A stretch of 63,197 nt of DNA from positions 1 through 63,197 of the IMG/VR virus record IMGVR_UViG_3300036766_001076. The stretch is one strand, 5' to 3'. The notes beneath the pieces were generated by a model. That model did no database searches, had not been told where the DNA came from, and worked only from the letters and a program-made list of their open reading frames with translations. The stretch is from a virus. Both the position numbers and the translations under genes were made by a program. Shown piece after piece: positions 22,264-31,039 of the stretch. The first letter of the stretch is position 1. Every line of letters starts with the position of its first letter.

Positions 22264-22462
22264 GGTTGAACCGGTCCGGAGAGTGGTGCGGGCGTCAGCG
22301 GGGGTAGGACAAGTAGGAATACGCGCCCGGGCGTGGATTTTGACGGACCGAGACCCTGACGTTCCAAGATCGCTAGAGGCGTCTAGGGGTAACCCTGATT
22401 CCTCCAACAGCTTCCACGTCGGGCCGGTTCATGTTTCTCAGTTACGCAGGAGTGCCAAAGTA

Positions 22463-23068
22463 ATGGACTTCTTGGAGTTTCCGAAGATCGCACGATTCGC
22501 CCGTGACATCATCATCACCGAGAAGATCGATGGCACAAACGGCGTGATCGGGATCGAGGACGATGGCGTGACGATGCATGTCGGATCGCGGACGCGCTGG
22601 CTGACGCCGGAGAGCGGAGATAACGTCGGGTTCCTTCTCTGGGCCACGGTTCACCGTGACGAGCTGCTGACGCTCGGGCCGGGGCGTCACTTCGGAGAAT
22701 GGTGGGGCAGCGACATCCAGCGTGGCTACGGTCTACAGAAGGGCGAGAAGCGGTTCAGCCTGTTCAACGTGCAGCGATGGGTGCTTCACGGTCAGACGCC
22801 GCAACGTCTCAAGGTGAACGATCCGCGCGTGGAGAAATACCAGGAGGTGTTGCCGCCCTGTGTTGGGTTGGTTCCGATACTCTACCGAGGCGAATTCAGC
22901 CCGTTCGCGATCCCCGACACGCTGCACGCGCTCGCGGTGGCGGGATCGAAAGCGGTGCCGGGCTTCATGCAGCCTGAGGGGATCGTCATTTTCCACACGG
23001 CGGGAAACGTCGTCTTCAAGCAGACCCTCATGAAGGACGGCGAACCGAAGTCAAGGGAGGTACGCTAA
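22463..23068 (+). CDS. RNA ligase family protein
   Basis: A 201-residue nucleotidyltransferase of the RNA ligase type. Motif I is EKIDGTNG near residue 20 with the adenylated Lys; GEWWGSDIQRGYG near residue 78 fits motif III/IIIa; PEGIVIFH near residue 172 is motif IV; VFKQTL near residue 185 carries the motif V Lys. Start at the ATG with CAGGAG upstream, because the upstream frame is poor coding. It may repair host-cleaved tRNA or other RNA, as T4 ligases do; the substrate is not shown by sequence. Confidence 0.75.
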   Translation: MDFLEFPKIARFARDIIITEKIDGTNGVIGIEDDGVTMHVGSRTRWLTPESGDNVGFLLWATVHRDELLTLGPGRHFGEWWGSDIQRGYGLQKGEKRFSLFNVQRWVLHGQTPQRLKVNDPRVEKYQEVLPPCVGLVPILYRGEFSPFAIPDTLHALAVAGSKAVPGFMQPEGIVIFHTAGNVVFKQTLMKDGEPKSREVR

Positions 23069-23530
23069 GTGGGCAGAGACGAAGAGTTCAATCAGCGCCG
23101 CCGCAAGCAACTCCTCGTCGATACCGCCGCGTCGGCCAAAATCCTCGACCGCTTCGGCCGGGTGCTGATCCCCGGCGCGCAGGTCGTCTACCGATCACCG
23201 ATCGATCTGGTCTTCACGGTCGCCGACGTGGCCCCGGTGCTCGACCCTCGCGCACAGGCCGGGCTGCACCAAGTCAAACTCCTCTGCGAGGTCACGCTTC
23301 CGGCGATGGACCGGCTCCCGGTGGATCTCTTGATCATGGTGGCGGCGCCGCGTACGGCAGCGGAGCAAGCGGCGGACAACGGTGACCAGCGCGCAGAAGC
23401 GGAAACCCCGCCCGCTCCGGCCGGATCAGCGCCGCTCATCGTCCTCCCGCCGGGGACGGCGGTTGACACTGAGGAACCTGCGGCACCGGACAGCCCGGGC
23501 GCGCCGCCCGAATTTGACGACGAACCGTAG
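23069..23530 (+). CDS. Hypothetical protein (153 aa)
   Basis: GTG start directly after the ligase stop. Basic N-terminus (FNQRRRKQLLVDTAASAKI), a beta core with RVLIPGAQVVYRSPIDLVF, and a disordered Pro/Ala/Glu tail. No family recognised; the beta core could bind RNA or single-stranded DNA. Confidence 0.5.
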   Translation: MGRDEEFNQRRRKQLLVDTAASAKILDRFGRVLIPGAQVVYRSPIDLVFTVADVAPVLDPRAQAGLHQVKLLCEVTLPAMDRLPVDLLIMVAAPRTAAEQAADNGDQRAEAETPPAPAGSAPLIVLPPGTAVDTEEPAAPDSPGAPPEFDDEP

Positions 23531-23542
23531 GAGAACATTGCG

Positions 23543-23815
23543 ATGGCTGACCGTGCTGCTGCGCGTACCAACGACAACGATCGTGAACCGACCTCGGCGG
23601 ACATCGGCCCGGTCAACGGGACCGTCCGGAGGATCCTCGCCGACAAAGGCTTCGGGTTCGTGCTGCTCGAAGACGGCAAGACGGAGATTTTCTTCCACAA
23701 GACAAGCTTCGGCGGCGAGGAGGCCTTCGAGGATCTGCAACCCGACGACAAGGTCACCGTGGTCTACGCCAACACGCGCAAGGGGTGGCGGGCGAGCCGG
23801 GTGAATCTGCGGTGA
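23543..23815 (+). CDS. csp: Cold-shock domain protein
   Basis: A 90-residue protein with a CSD fold. RNP1 is KGFGFV near residue 38 and RNP2 IFFHKTSF near residue 52; the start NGTVRRILADKGFGFV is canonical. About 20 residues of disordered N-terminus precede the domain. Such proteins bind single-stranded RNA or DNA. It lies between the RNA ligase and the helicase, consistent with RNA/DNA chaperone work during replication. Confidence 0.85.
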   Translation: MADRAAARTNDNDREPTSADIGPVNGTVRRILADKGFGFVLLEDGKTEIFFHKTSFGGEEAFEDLQPDDKVTVVYANTRKGWRASRVNLR

Positions 23816-25107
23816 CCGACGATCTTGGGTTTCGTGACGATGCTCCGGCAGGCGAGATGCCTGCCCCGCCGCCTGTAGAGAACGTCGACGACCCGCTCTG
23901 GGCGGCGATCATGGGCACGGCAGGCACCGGGAAAACCACCCTCGCCCGGCTCGACGCCGACACCTGCGACGACGTCATTCTCTGCGCAACGACCGGGATC
24001 GCGGCGGTGAACATCGGCGCGTGTACGATAAATAGTTTGCTCTGGTACTACGACACCGCGGATCTCCGTACACAGTACGAAGTAGGCAAACTGAACGTCG
24101 CCCTGCGGAAGATCGCGGATTCAGGGTTTCGGCGGATCTACCTGGACGAAGTCTCTATGATGGACGGACGCCAGCTCGACATTCTCTGCCTCGCGCTCGA
24201 TCAACTCAACGAGACCCGCGCCGGCCGGGACGAAGCGCCGCTCGGGATGACCCTCATCGGAGATTTCGCGCAGCTCCCGCCGGTGAACGCGCCGTTTGTG
24301 TTCGAGCGCCCCGCATGGAAACGCTTCGAGGCCGGGATGATCACGCTAACCGAGCCGCGCCGCCAAGCCGACGCCTCGTTTGTGGCCGCGCTCCAGGCCG
24401 TACGCCGTGGAGACATCGGCCACGCGCTCGCCTACTTCAGTACGAGAATCCAGCCCTACGAGCAGCGCGACTTCAATGGGACGACCATCCTCGCCAAGAA
24501 CGACGAGGTCGATCGATACAACGCCGTGCGGATGCTGGAACTGACGACGCCTGAGCACGAGTACCTCGCCAAGCGCACCGGCCAAGGGGATCCGGCGTGG
24601 AAGCACATCCCGGAAAAACTCATCCTCAAACCCGGAGCCTTGGTCATGATCCTAGCGAACCGCCGCGAGAAGGTCGACGGGTTGGAGCCGCACGAATGGC
24701 CGATGATCTACGCGAATGGGGATCTTGGGATCTATCTTGGGCAGGACGGCGGCGGACGGGCGAGGGTCGAGCTGCATCGGGGCGGCGAGGTCACCGTGCA
24801 ATCCGTGACGCGGCAGAGAACCAAAGCCACCGGGAACAAGGGCGTGAAGGTGGCGCGCGAGGACGTGCTAGGGAGTATTACGTACACTCCCGTACGAGTG
24901 GCGTACGCCTCGACTTGTCACCGATCACAGGGTCTCTCACTCGACAATGTCCAAGTCATGTTCCACAGTCATTTCTGGACGCAGCCCTCGATGTTGTACG
25001 TGGCCATGTCTCGCGCGAGAACGCCTGAAGGGCTGCGGCTCGTCGGCAATGTGAAGCAATTCGAGAAGAGGATCGTGGTCGATCCTAAGATCAGGAGATG
25101 GCTGTGA
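23812..25107 (+). CDS. Pif1/RecD-like SF1 helicase
   Basis: A 431-residue helicase starting at GTG in a GTGA overlap with the cold-shock gene. Motifs in order: Walker A GTAGTGKTT near residue 38, DEVSMMDG (motif II) near 110, GDFAQLPPV (motif III) near 145, LTEPRRQ (motif IV region) near 183, and AYASTCHRSQGLSLDNV with YVAMSRAR (motifs V/VI) near 365-400. This is the Pif1/Dda pattern of 5'-3' helicases that clear proteins or start replication in phages. Confidence 0.85.
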   Translation: MTDDLGFRDDAPAGEMPAPPPVENVDDPLWAAIMGTAGTGKTTLARLDADTCDDVILCATTGIAAVNIGACTINSLLWYYDTADLRTQYEVGKLNVALRKIADSGFRRIYLDEVSMMDGRQLDILCLALDQLNETRAGRDEAPLGMTLIGDFAQLPPVNAPFVFERPAWKRFEAGMITLTEPRRQADASFVAALQAVRRGDIGHALAYFSTRIQPYEQRDFNGTTILAKNDEVDRYNAVRMLELTTPEHEYLAKRTGQGDPAWKHIPEKLILKPGALVMILANRREKVDGLEPHEWPMIYANGDLGIYLGQDGGGRARVELHRGGEVTVQSVTRQRTKATGNKGVKVAREDVLGSITYTPVRVAYASTCHRSQGLSLDNVQVMFHSHFWTQPSMLYVAMSRARTPEGLRLVGNVKQFEKRIVVDPKIRRWL

Positions 25108-25295
25108 TCGATCCCCACGACGTGATCGTCACTGTGGCCTGGGCCGTCGTCGCGGTCTGCGCGGTGCAGGCCGCGCTCGTCTACGGGGTGACGCGGTTGT
25201 TCCTGCACGGGCCGATGTTCAAGGCCAAGCAGGAGCGGGAGCGAGAGCATACCTACGAGCCGATTCAGGGGGAGTTCGGTGGACGTACACGATAA
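25098..25295 (+). CDS. Small membrane protein (65 aa)
   Basis: It overlaps the helicase end. One hydrophobic helix (IVTVAWAVVAVCAVQAALVY) and a charged C-terminal tail (KAKQEREREHTYEP). Function unknown. Confidence 0.5.
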   Translation: MAVIDPHDVIVTVAWAVVAVCAVQAALVYGVTRLFLHGPMFKAKQEREREHTYEPIQGEFGGRTR

Positions 25296-25953
25296 GCAGA
25301 TCATTCATTCCTCTGACGAGAGCAACTGGCGGACGCCGCCGGAGCTTTTCGAAGCCCTCGACAGGGAGGTCAAGTTCTGCATCGATCTCGCAGCGAACGC
25401 GCAGAACTACTGCACGCGCAATAATCAGAGCGACGACAGGCACCGATGGCTCGGTCCTGGATCGGGCGTCAGTACCCCCGACGCGCTCTCGGTTGATTGG
25501 ACGGCGTTGGTACAGTCGTTCAATGACCTCGATGACCTACGGCAGTTACCGCCCGGATTCCTCAACCCGCCCTACTCTCGCAAGAAGTACCGCGCGACCA
25601 AAGACCCGGCGATGCTGGTGGAGAACTGGGCACGGAAAGCCTACGAGGAGTCGATCAGGGGGTTTACGACCTACGGCCTGTTCCCGTTCGCACCACAGAC
25701 AGGCTGGTTTCGGGAGTTCGTCTACGGCCATCGATACGAACAGAACATCATGGGCGAGCGTCTTGCAGCGAACGAGTGGTCCGGCCATGCCGCAATGGAA
25801 GTCCGGCGTTTCCCGTACCGCCTCTCCTTCCTCCGCCCGGATGGCTCCCCCGCGCAGAATGCCGGCGTGAACTCCTGCGTGATCATCTGGAAACCCAATC
25901 CTGGGTACGTGGGGCCGTGGGTACCGACGGAGAGATATTGGAGTTTCAAATGA
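25279..25953 (+). CDS. dam: Phage DNA N6-adenine methyltransferase
   Basis: A 224-residue member of the phage Dam family. The start NWRTPPELFEALD and the catalytic GFLNPPYS (motif IV, N/D-PPY) near residue 95 are typical, as is the short size with a split SAM pocket. GTG start. It would methylate adenine in a short palindrome to protect DNA from host restriction. Its last codons (ERYWSFK) share 20 identical bases with the end of the radC gene. Confidence 0.8.
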   Translation: MDVHDKQIIHSSDESNWRTPPELFEALDREVKFCIDLAANAQNYCTRNNQSDDRHRWLGPGSGVSTPDALSVDWTALVQSFNDLDDLRQLPPGFLNPPYSRKKYRATKDPAMLVENWARKAYEESIRGFTTYGLFPFAPQTGWFREFVYGHRYEQNIMGERLAANEWSGHAAMEVRRFPYRLSFLRPDGSPAQNAGVNSCVIIWKPNPGYVGPWVPTERYWSFK

Positions 25954-26402
25954 GCCCCTACGCACAGGACACCAATGTCTCAATTGCGCGATCCAAACAA
26001 GAGATCGAGTCCATGCTCAAATTGCGCGGGGCGTCTCAATTTGCCTCGGGCTGGGACGAGACCGGCGGCGAGCGGATCCAGTTCTGTCTGAACAAGGTCA
26101 CGATCCGGTTCACGCTGCCACCGATGGCGCCGGAGAGCTACGGCATCTCCAAGGCCGGACGACAACGCAACGCCGAAAAGTCCGCAAAGGCCAAGGGTCA
26201 GCTCGAACGGTCTCGCTGGCGTCAGCTCTACTTAGTCATCAAGGCCAAGCTGGAAGCCGTGGACGCTGGGATCTCGATCTACGAGGAAGAGTTCAGGGCG
26301 TTCGTCGTTATGGCGAACGGGCAGACAATTGGGAGTGTGCTCACATCGAGAATCCAAGGTGGCGGGAGGCTCGCGCTCGGGGACGGCAAGGACAGTGGCT
26401 GA
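25950..26402 (+). CDS. Conserved phage protein of unknown function (150 aa)
   Basis: An ATGA overlap start. The sequence YAQDTNVSIARSKQEIESML, then FASGWDETGGERIQF, RWRQLYLVIKAKLEAVDAGI and EEEFRAFVVMANG, matches a protein I recognise as widespread among tailed phages, always unassigned. It is basic in the middle and follows the methyltransferase gene. Confidence 0.75.
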   Translation: MSPYAQDTNVSIARSKQEIESMLKLRGASQFASGWDETGGERIQFCLNKVTIRFTLPPMAPESYGISKAGRQRNAEKSAKAKGQLERSRWRQLYLVIKAKLEAVDAGISIYEEEFRAFVVMANGQTIGSVLTSRIQGGGRLALGDGKDSG

Positions 26403-26631
26403 TCTCCTCCCTCCTCCCTGCCCGATGCGCGGCGCGCGGCTGACGACCGCCCCGTGCGGATGTACCTACTACGCCGAGCCGCTCCTTGCCTACTTGGAGT
26501 TCCGGGCGAAGGGACTCCAGCTCCCGCCGACGACCTACTGCAAGGAACATGATTCACGCGCGCTGGCTGGGTCCGTTGAGCGAGCGCGGGAGATTCTGAG
26601 GACGCACGCGGACGGGAGTCACACTGGCTGA
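26395..26631 (+). CDS. Small Cys-containing protein (78 aa)
   Basis: GTG start overlapping the preceding stop. It has CPMRG, CGCTYY and YCKEHD, so one zinc site is possible, and helical segments around them. No family recognised. Confidence 0.5.
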   Translation: MADLLPPPCPMRGARLTTAPCGCTYYAEPLLAYLEFRAKGLQLPPTTYCKEHDSRALAGSVERAREILRTHADGSHTG

Positions 26632-26639
26632 AAGGGAGG

Positions 26640-26867
26640 ATGAAGCAAATGATCAGCGCAGATTACGACACCCTAATGAGACAGGCCCCCATGACAGTAC
26701 AGGGGTACCTGCTCGCGGCGATTAAGTACATTGACGGAGCCTTGGGAAAGGGTTACGCGCACGCACATCCCGAATTACTCGCGGCGTGCGTATCGGCGTC
26801 GGCAGCGGACTTTCACACGTCGATGGTCTGCAAGACACAAGAGGCCACGGCAACGACGGATGACTAA
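26640..26867 (+). CDS. Helical hypothetical protein (75 aa)
   Basis: An all-helix protein with GYLLAAIKYIDGALGKGYAH. AGGGAGG precedes the first ATG; a second ATG follows three codons later. Its end overlaps the next ATG. Unknown function. Confidence 0.5.
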   Translation: MKQMISADYDTLMRQAPMTVQGYLLAAIKYIDGALGKGYAHAHPELLAACVSASAADFHTSMVCKTQEATATTDD

Positions 26868-27138
26868 GGATCTCCCCTTCCGCGACGACCCCGCGCAGGC
26901 GAACTCGCAGCTCCCGGTGGCAACCCGGCCGTGGGAGAAGATGGTACAGAAGATCAAAGGCATGCTCGTCGGCGTGGAGTACGAATATGCCGGGGGTACC
27001 CTCCGTGGGATTCTCGCGTCAGTCGAGCGGACCAGGATCGTGACCGACGGCCAAGAGCGCGCGGTCGGGAATATCGCGGACAATCCCAGTCGGGACGGGA
27101 GTGCGGGGAGACGATCTCAGCGGTGGTACGGAGGCTAG
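26860..27138 (+). CDS. Hypothetical protein (92 aa)
   Basis: It starts MTKDLPFRDD and has a helix MVQKIKGMLVGVEYEYAGG followed by a strand-rich part. The stop (TAG) directly adjoins the next ATG. No family recognised. Confidence 0.5.
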   Translation: MTKDLPFRDDPAQANSQLPVATRPWEKMVQKIKGMLVGVEYEYAGGTLRGILASVERTRIVTDGQERAVGNIADNPSRDGSAGRRSQRWYGG

Positions 27139-27444
27139 ATGCTTCCGAAACTCCAGAAACCTCTCCCGCCACTTACACTCTCCTCCTACTATCCGAATGT
27201 GTACCTTCGGATGGAATGGTACGAAACCTATTGGCGTCCGCTGCGCGGCGGTCCGTGGGAACTGCACGATGCCCTAGATCATGTAGACGAGCCTATGTGG
27301 GAAGCGATGCAGGAGACATTCAACTGCGGTGGTGTGATCAACCTCATGAACCGGGCGACGATACGTACGGGTCCGATGTGGTCAAACCGGCGGCACCAGA
27401 CAACTCATGCATCTATGCGCGTCCGCTACGGCCATGCTACCTAA
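27139..27444 (+). CDS. Hypothetical protein sharing the LPKLQKP opening (101 aa)
   Basis: MLPKLQKPLPPLTLSSYYPN, then an aromatic-rich part with YLRMEWYETYW. The opening MLPKLQKP is identical in protein, though not in DNA, to the HNH gene that follows, and close to that of the polymerase. No function known. Confidence 0.5.
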   Translation: MLPKLQKPLPPLTLSSYYPNVYLRMEWYETYWRPLRGGPWELHDALDHVDEPMWEAMQETFNCGGVINLMNRATIRTGPMWSNRRHQTTHASMRVRYGHAT

Positions 27445-27904
27445 GCTCCAAAAACCGCGCGGTCAGCGCTTTCAGGGCAGGACGTACTGTGTCAATCGCC
27501 GTATGCTGCGCGATCTGTACGCTTCTGGTTTAAGTACACGACAGGTAGCCGCACAGATGGGCTGTCGTGAGACAATAGTATGTAAGGTTTGCAAAGACAT
27601 TATTCGGGACAAAAGCAGCGCCGCGCGTCTCCGTCGACCACCTACGAGTAAGCATTGGCGGTCTGCTCGCCAACAAGCCCGTCGAAAGATGGAACGACAT
27701 CTCGGACGCAGACTGTGCCGAGAGGAACACGTACATCACAGGAACGGTAACTATACTGATCAGAGATTAGAAAATCTGGTGGTTGTCTCTGCGGCTGATC
27801 ATGCACGCATTCACCATCCAGCAAATCCAATTCCCCGACATCTTCGTCCGGAGCGGCAAGCGTACATGAAGAAGTACCTTGTCAATTACCGTCGTGCTTC
27901 CTAA
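27437..27904 (+). CDS. HNH homing endonuclease
   Basis: A 155-residue free-standing HNH nuclease. An N-terminal helix-turn-helix-like part (LYASGLSTRQVAAQMGC) would help DNA recognition. The nuclease core is EEHVHHRNGNYTDQRLENL near residue 95, with the histidine pair and the Asn, closed by SAADHARIHH. It lies directly upstream of the DNA polymerase gene, a common homing target. Its first eight residues copy those of the upstream gene. Confidence 0.8.
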   Translation, partial: LPKLQKPRGQRFQGRTYCVNRRMLRDLYASGLSTRQVAAQMGCRETIVCKVCKDIIRDKSSAARLRRPPTSKHWRSARQQARRKMERHLGRRLCREEHVHHRNGNYTDQRLENLVVVSAADHARIHHPANPIPRHLRPERQAYMKKYLVNYRRAS

Positions 27905-30900
27905 GTATACGAAGCCGACGCACGGACCCAATGGCGGTCTGGGTTGTACCAATTGCGATCTCCACAAGGCCGGGTTCGGCTTCGTGCCCGCGTCCGGTCC
28001 CGCGACTGCGCCGCTCCTCTTCATAGGAGAATCTTCCGGATACCATGAGGCCATCGAAGGCATCCCCTTCATCGGCGCTGCAGGCGGGCTCTTCGGCCGG
28101 ATCCTCCGGCGCTCCTCCCTCGAACGGGACAATGTTCGGGTACACAATTGCCTATCTTGCCGTCCGCCCGAGGACTGGCTCGAAGGCGCCCCGTGGGAAT
28201 TCTCGGCGATCAACCACTGTTCTCAGTACCTCTCGGAGACCTTGAATGAACCCCATAAAGTCGTTGTTACGTTGGGCGGGACGGCGCTCAGAACGGTCCT
28301 CGGACTCCAAGGGTACTCAGGCGTCCGTGTCCAAGATTTTCACGGAACTGTACATCGAGATCCCGCCGATCGATTCTGGGTCATTCCGACATTCCATCCA
28401 TCTCACCTCCAACGAGGGGCGCTTAACCTGCTCGATGTGGTGCGGTTCGACCTCAGCATTGCTCAGCGTCTCGTCCGAGACGGCGGAATTACTCGGCGGC
28501 CGGTGTCCGTGCTGCAAGACCCGCCTGTGGACTTCTTCGCTGCCTGGGTCGAACGCTATCTGGCTGCGTCCTCCGTTGATCCCGACGCCGTCCCCCTCGC
28601 CGTCGACATCGAAACCAACGACAAGGCCGGTGGCCGCGACGAAGGTGAACTCACCGCCGATGACACCTCCACCGAAATCACCCGCTGGAACTTTTCCTGC
28701 AACCCGGATGAAGGGATCACGGTCCCGGACCATGAAGCCTACCGGCCGCTGATTGCCAAACTCCTCGCAGCGCCAGGAGTGAAGTACCTCTGGAACAAGT
28801 GGTACGACCGGAGCAGGATTCTCCTGCACGGCTATCAGGTCGGCGGCGAATGGCTCGACCTCATGTGGGCGGCCAAGCACCGGCAGAGCGACCTGCCTCT
28901 CGGGTTGGGGTTCTGGGCACCGTTCTACTCTGACTACGGCGCGTGGAAGCACCTCGGGAAGCTCCAAGGTAGAGAAGCAGAATATGCCGCTGTGGACGGG
29001 CTACAGACCCGCCGGGTAGGCGATGGGCTGGTTGGAGAACTCGTGCAGCGCGGGCTGTGGGACGCCTTTTACCGGCACAATCACGAACTGGAGCAGGAAG
29101 TGCTCCGGCCCGCGTACGACGTAGGGGTACTCGTAGACAAGGATCGGCTGAACGCATTTCATACCAAGCTCGATAGAATTGCGGGAGAGAAACTTGAGGA
29201 ACTCAAAAAAGCCGAAGCCGCCGGGAGTCTCCGGCCGAAGAATGGCTATGCCAAGAAACCGAAAGGCGATCCGCCCATCCCGCCGGCCAGCATCCTCGGG
29301 AAGAAGAAAGGGAAGGAGCGCACATCGAAGGACGAGTACGTCGAATCCGGCGTGCACCTCGTGGATAGACCCCTCGACGTGGGAGTTCGTGTCTGTCGGA
29401 CGTGCGGGGCAGTTGAGGTCGGTCCTAAGCATGACTGTTTGCGGGCGGCCCGCAAGAGGGACGTTGAAGGCGCTGGCGGATCTCGTCCTCTACCTGATAT
29501 CGCAACCGAAGTTCGGACGGTTCGTCGGTGGTTCTGGTCTCTCCCCTTCAACCCCGACTCCCCCCAACAAATCCTCCGGTACATAAAAGAGACCGGCTCC
29601 CAGCCCGGCCGCGCCAAGAAAACGCGCAAGGACACGACCGACAAGAAAACCCTGCGTAAACTCGCCGCGCAAACAGGCGATCTGATCTACTCGACCATCT
29701 TGGATTACAAGGCGGTCAAGAAGGTCGACTCGACCTACGCGCTCGGCTCTTTGAGGAGGATCTGGGCAGATGGCCGCTTACATCCGCAGTACACGTTCAG
29801 GCCGAGTACGTTCCGCCTCAGCTACATCAACCCGAACATTACGAATGTCGTCGCCGACAAAGACGGCAAAGAGTCCTTGGCGGCCGGTTTCCGGGCCTGT
29901 ATCGTTGCAGCTCCCGGGTGTCGGTTGCTTGAGGTCGACTACCGCGGCGTCGAGGCAGTCGAAACAGGATGGTGTTGTGGAGATCCTGATTACGTTCGGC
30001 TTGCCTCGCTCGGCGTCCACGCCTTCGTTACGTCATTCGTCATTGGGAAACCGGCCTCGCTGAGTTGGTCAGACGATGACTTGGCGATGTACTTCGCCGA
30101 CATCAAGAAGCACTATCCGCTGGAATACGATCGCTGCAAGCGCACCGTCCACGGGAAGAACTACGGATTGACCATCTACGGCATGGTGGAGAACTTTCCG
30201 GAGACCTATCCGAGCCTGAAGATCGCGCAGCAGTACGAGGATCTCTATTACCAGGTCGCCACTAAACTCTCACCGTGGCACAAGATGCTTCGGGACCGCG
30301 CCCACGAGCACGGGTTTCTCGGCGGACCGCCCTCAGCGAACTACGGTCAGCTCATCTCCTCCGGGCAACATCATCCGTTTGGGTACCAACACTGGTTCTG
30401 GGGCGTGCTGGCCTACCAGCCAATCTCCGCTGCGGAGCTGCACCACATGAAGCGGCAGGGGAGATCGAACTGGTGTTTGATCCAAGGCAGGCCGTTCAAG
30501 GTGAAGTACGGCGAGGATTCAAAACGTTGCATCGCGTTTTTTCCACAGAGCACGGCGGCCGGCGTCCTCAAGGAAGCCATGCTTCGGTTGTTCCACCGGG
30601 AGTCCCCGTCCTACATTGGAGACGCCTACTACGGTAGAACTCCACTCCGTGCGCCGATTCATGACTCGTTGCTGTTGGAGATTCCAGACGCTAAGTTTGA
30701 CTTGGTAGCGTCGATCATTATCAACGAGATGCAACGGCCGATTCTGGAGCAGCCGATCCCGCCGGAGTGGGGCAGGGGCACGCACCTCGCGGTAGGGGTT
30801 GCGGCCAAGACCGGCCGAGACTGGGAGGCGATGGAGGATCTGGCGGTACCTAAAGTACTGTACGTACCGACCGAGAGTACAGAGTACTTAGGTGAGTGTG

Positions 30901-30944
30901 CGGAAGACGAGGAAGAGATTCAAGCGTTGGAGCGGAGGGTGTAA
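27894..30944 (+). CDS. DNA polymerase A fused to a family-4-type uracil-DNA glycosylase
   Basis: A 1016-residue fusion, GTG start. Residues 1-200 match family-4 UDG: CTNC (18-21) and further cysteines in NCLSCRPP and HCSQYL give the 4Fe-4S ligands, GESSGYHEAIEG (45-56) is motif 1 and FHPSHLQRG motif 2. Next comes a 3'-5' exonuclease: AVDIETND, WNKWYDRS and YAAVDGLQ. The polymerase has motif A DYRGVEAVE (about 682), motif B KRTVHGKNYGLTIYG (about 750) and motif C IHDSLLLEI (about 924), where the usual HDE is HDS. A basic insert with CRTC/HDC lies near 520. It is the replicative polymerase; the UDG part may bind or process uracil in DNA. Confidence 0.85.
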   Translation: MLPKYTKPTHGPNGGLGCTNCDLHKAGFGFVPASGPATAPLLFIGESSGYHEAIEGIPFIGAAGGLFGRILRRSSLERDNVRVHNCLSCRPPEDWLEGAPWEFSAINHCSQYLSETLNEPHKVVVTLGGTALRTVLGLQGYSGVRVQDFHGTVHRDPADRFWVIPTFHPSHLQRGALNLLDVVRFDLSIAQRLVRDGGITRRPVSVLQDPPVDFFAAWVERYLAASSVDPDAVPLAVDIETNDKAGGRDEGELTADDTSTEITRWNFSCNPDEGITVPDHEAYRPLIAKLLAAPGVKYLWNKWYDRSRILLHGYQVGGEWLDLMWAAKHRQSDLPLGLGFWAPFYSDYGAWKHLGKLQGREAEYAAVDGLQTRRVGDGLVGELVQRGLWDAFYRHNHELEQEVLRPAYDVGVLVDKDRLNAFHTKLDRIAGEKLEELKKAEAAGSLRPKNGYAKKPKGDPPIPPASILGKKKGKERTSKDEYVESGVHLVDRPLDVGVRVCRTCGAVEVGPKHDCLRAARKRDVEGAGGSRPLPDIATEVRTVRRWFWSLPFNPDSPQQILRYIKETGSQPGRAKKTRKDTTDKKTLRKLAAQTGDLIYSTILDYKAVKKVDSTYALGSLRRIWADGRLHPQYTFRPSTFRLSYINPNITNVVADKDGKESLAAGFRACIVAAPGCRLLEVDYRGVEAVETGWCCGDPDYVRLASLGVHAFVTSFVIGKPASLSWSDDDLAMYFADIKKHYPLEYDRCKRTVHGKNYGLTIYGMVENFPETYPSLKIAQQYEDLYYQVATKLSPWHKMLRDRAHEHGFLGGPPSANYGQLISSGQHHPFGYQHWFWGVLAYQPISAAELHHMKRQGRSNWCLIQGRPFKVKYGEDSKRCIAFFPQSTAAGVLKEAMLRLFHRESPSYIGDAYYGRTPLRAPIHDSLLLEIPDAKFDLVASIIINEMQRPILEQPIPPEWGRGTHLAVGVAAKTGRDWEAMEDLAVPKVLYVPTESTEYLGECAEDEEEIQALERRV

Positions 30945-31033
30945 TGACGAAGGAGAAGCTGCAGAACGTCGGCGAACGACAACTCGACTTCGGACTCTTC
31001 ACGCAAGAGTGCGAAGGCATGTGCGGAGTCTAG
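30944..31033 (+). CDS. Micro-protein ending CEGMCGV (29 aa)
   Basis: It starts in a TAATG overlap with the polymerase stop. MTKEKLQNVGERQLDFGLFT then QECEGMCGV. The CEGMCGV end seems familiar from very small phage genes, but I cannot name a family. The short length limits certainty. Confidence 0.45.
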   Translation: MTKEKLQNVGERQLDFGLFTQECEGMCGV

Positions 31034-31039
31034 CCAGTT

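Noticed and set aside
22264-22462. An N-terminal extension of the RNA ligase or a promoter with TTGACG
   Set aside because: The upstream frame has no coding character, and the -35/-10 spacing of 19 with CAAGAT is too weak.
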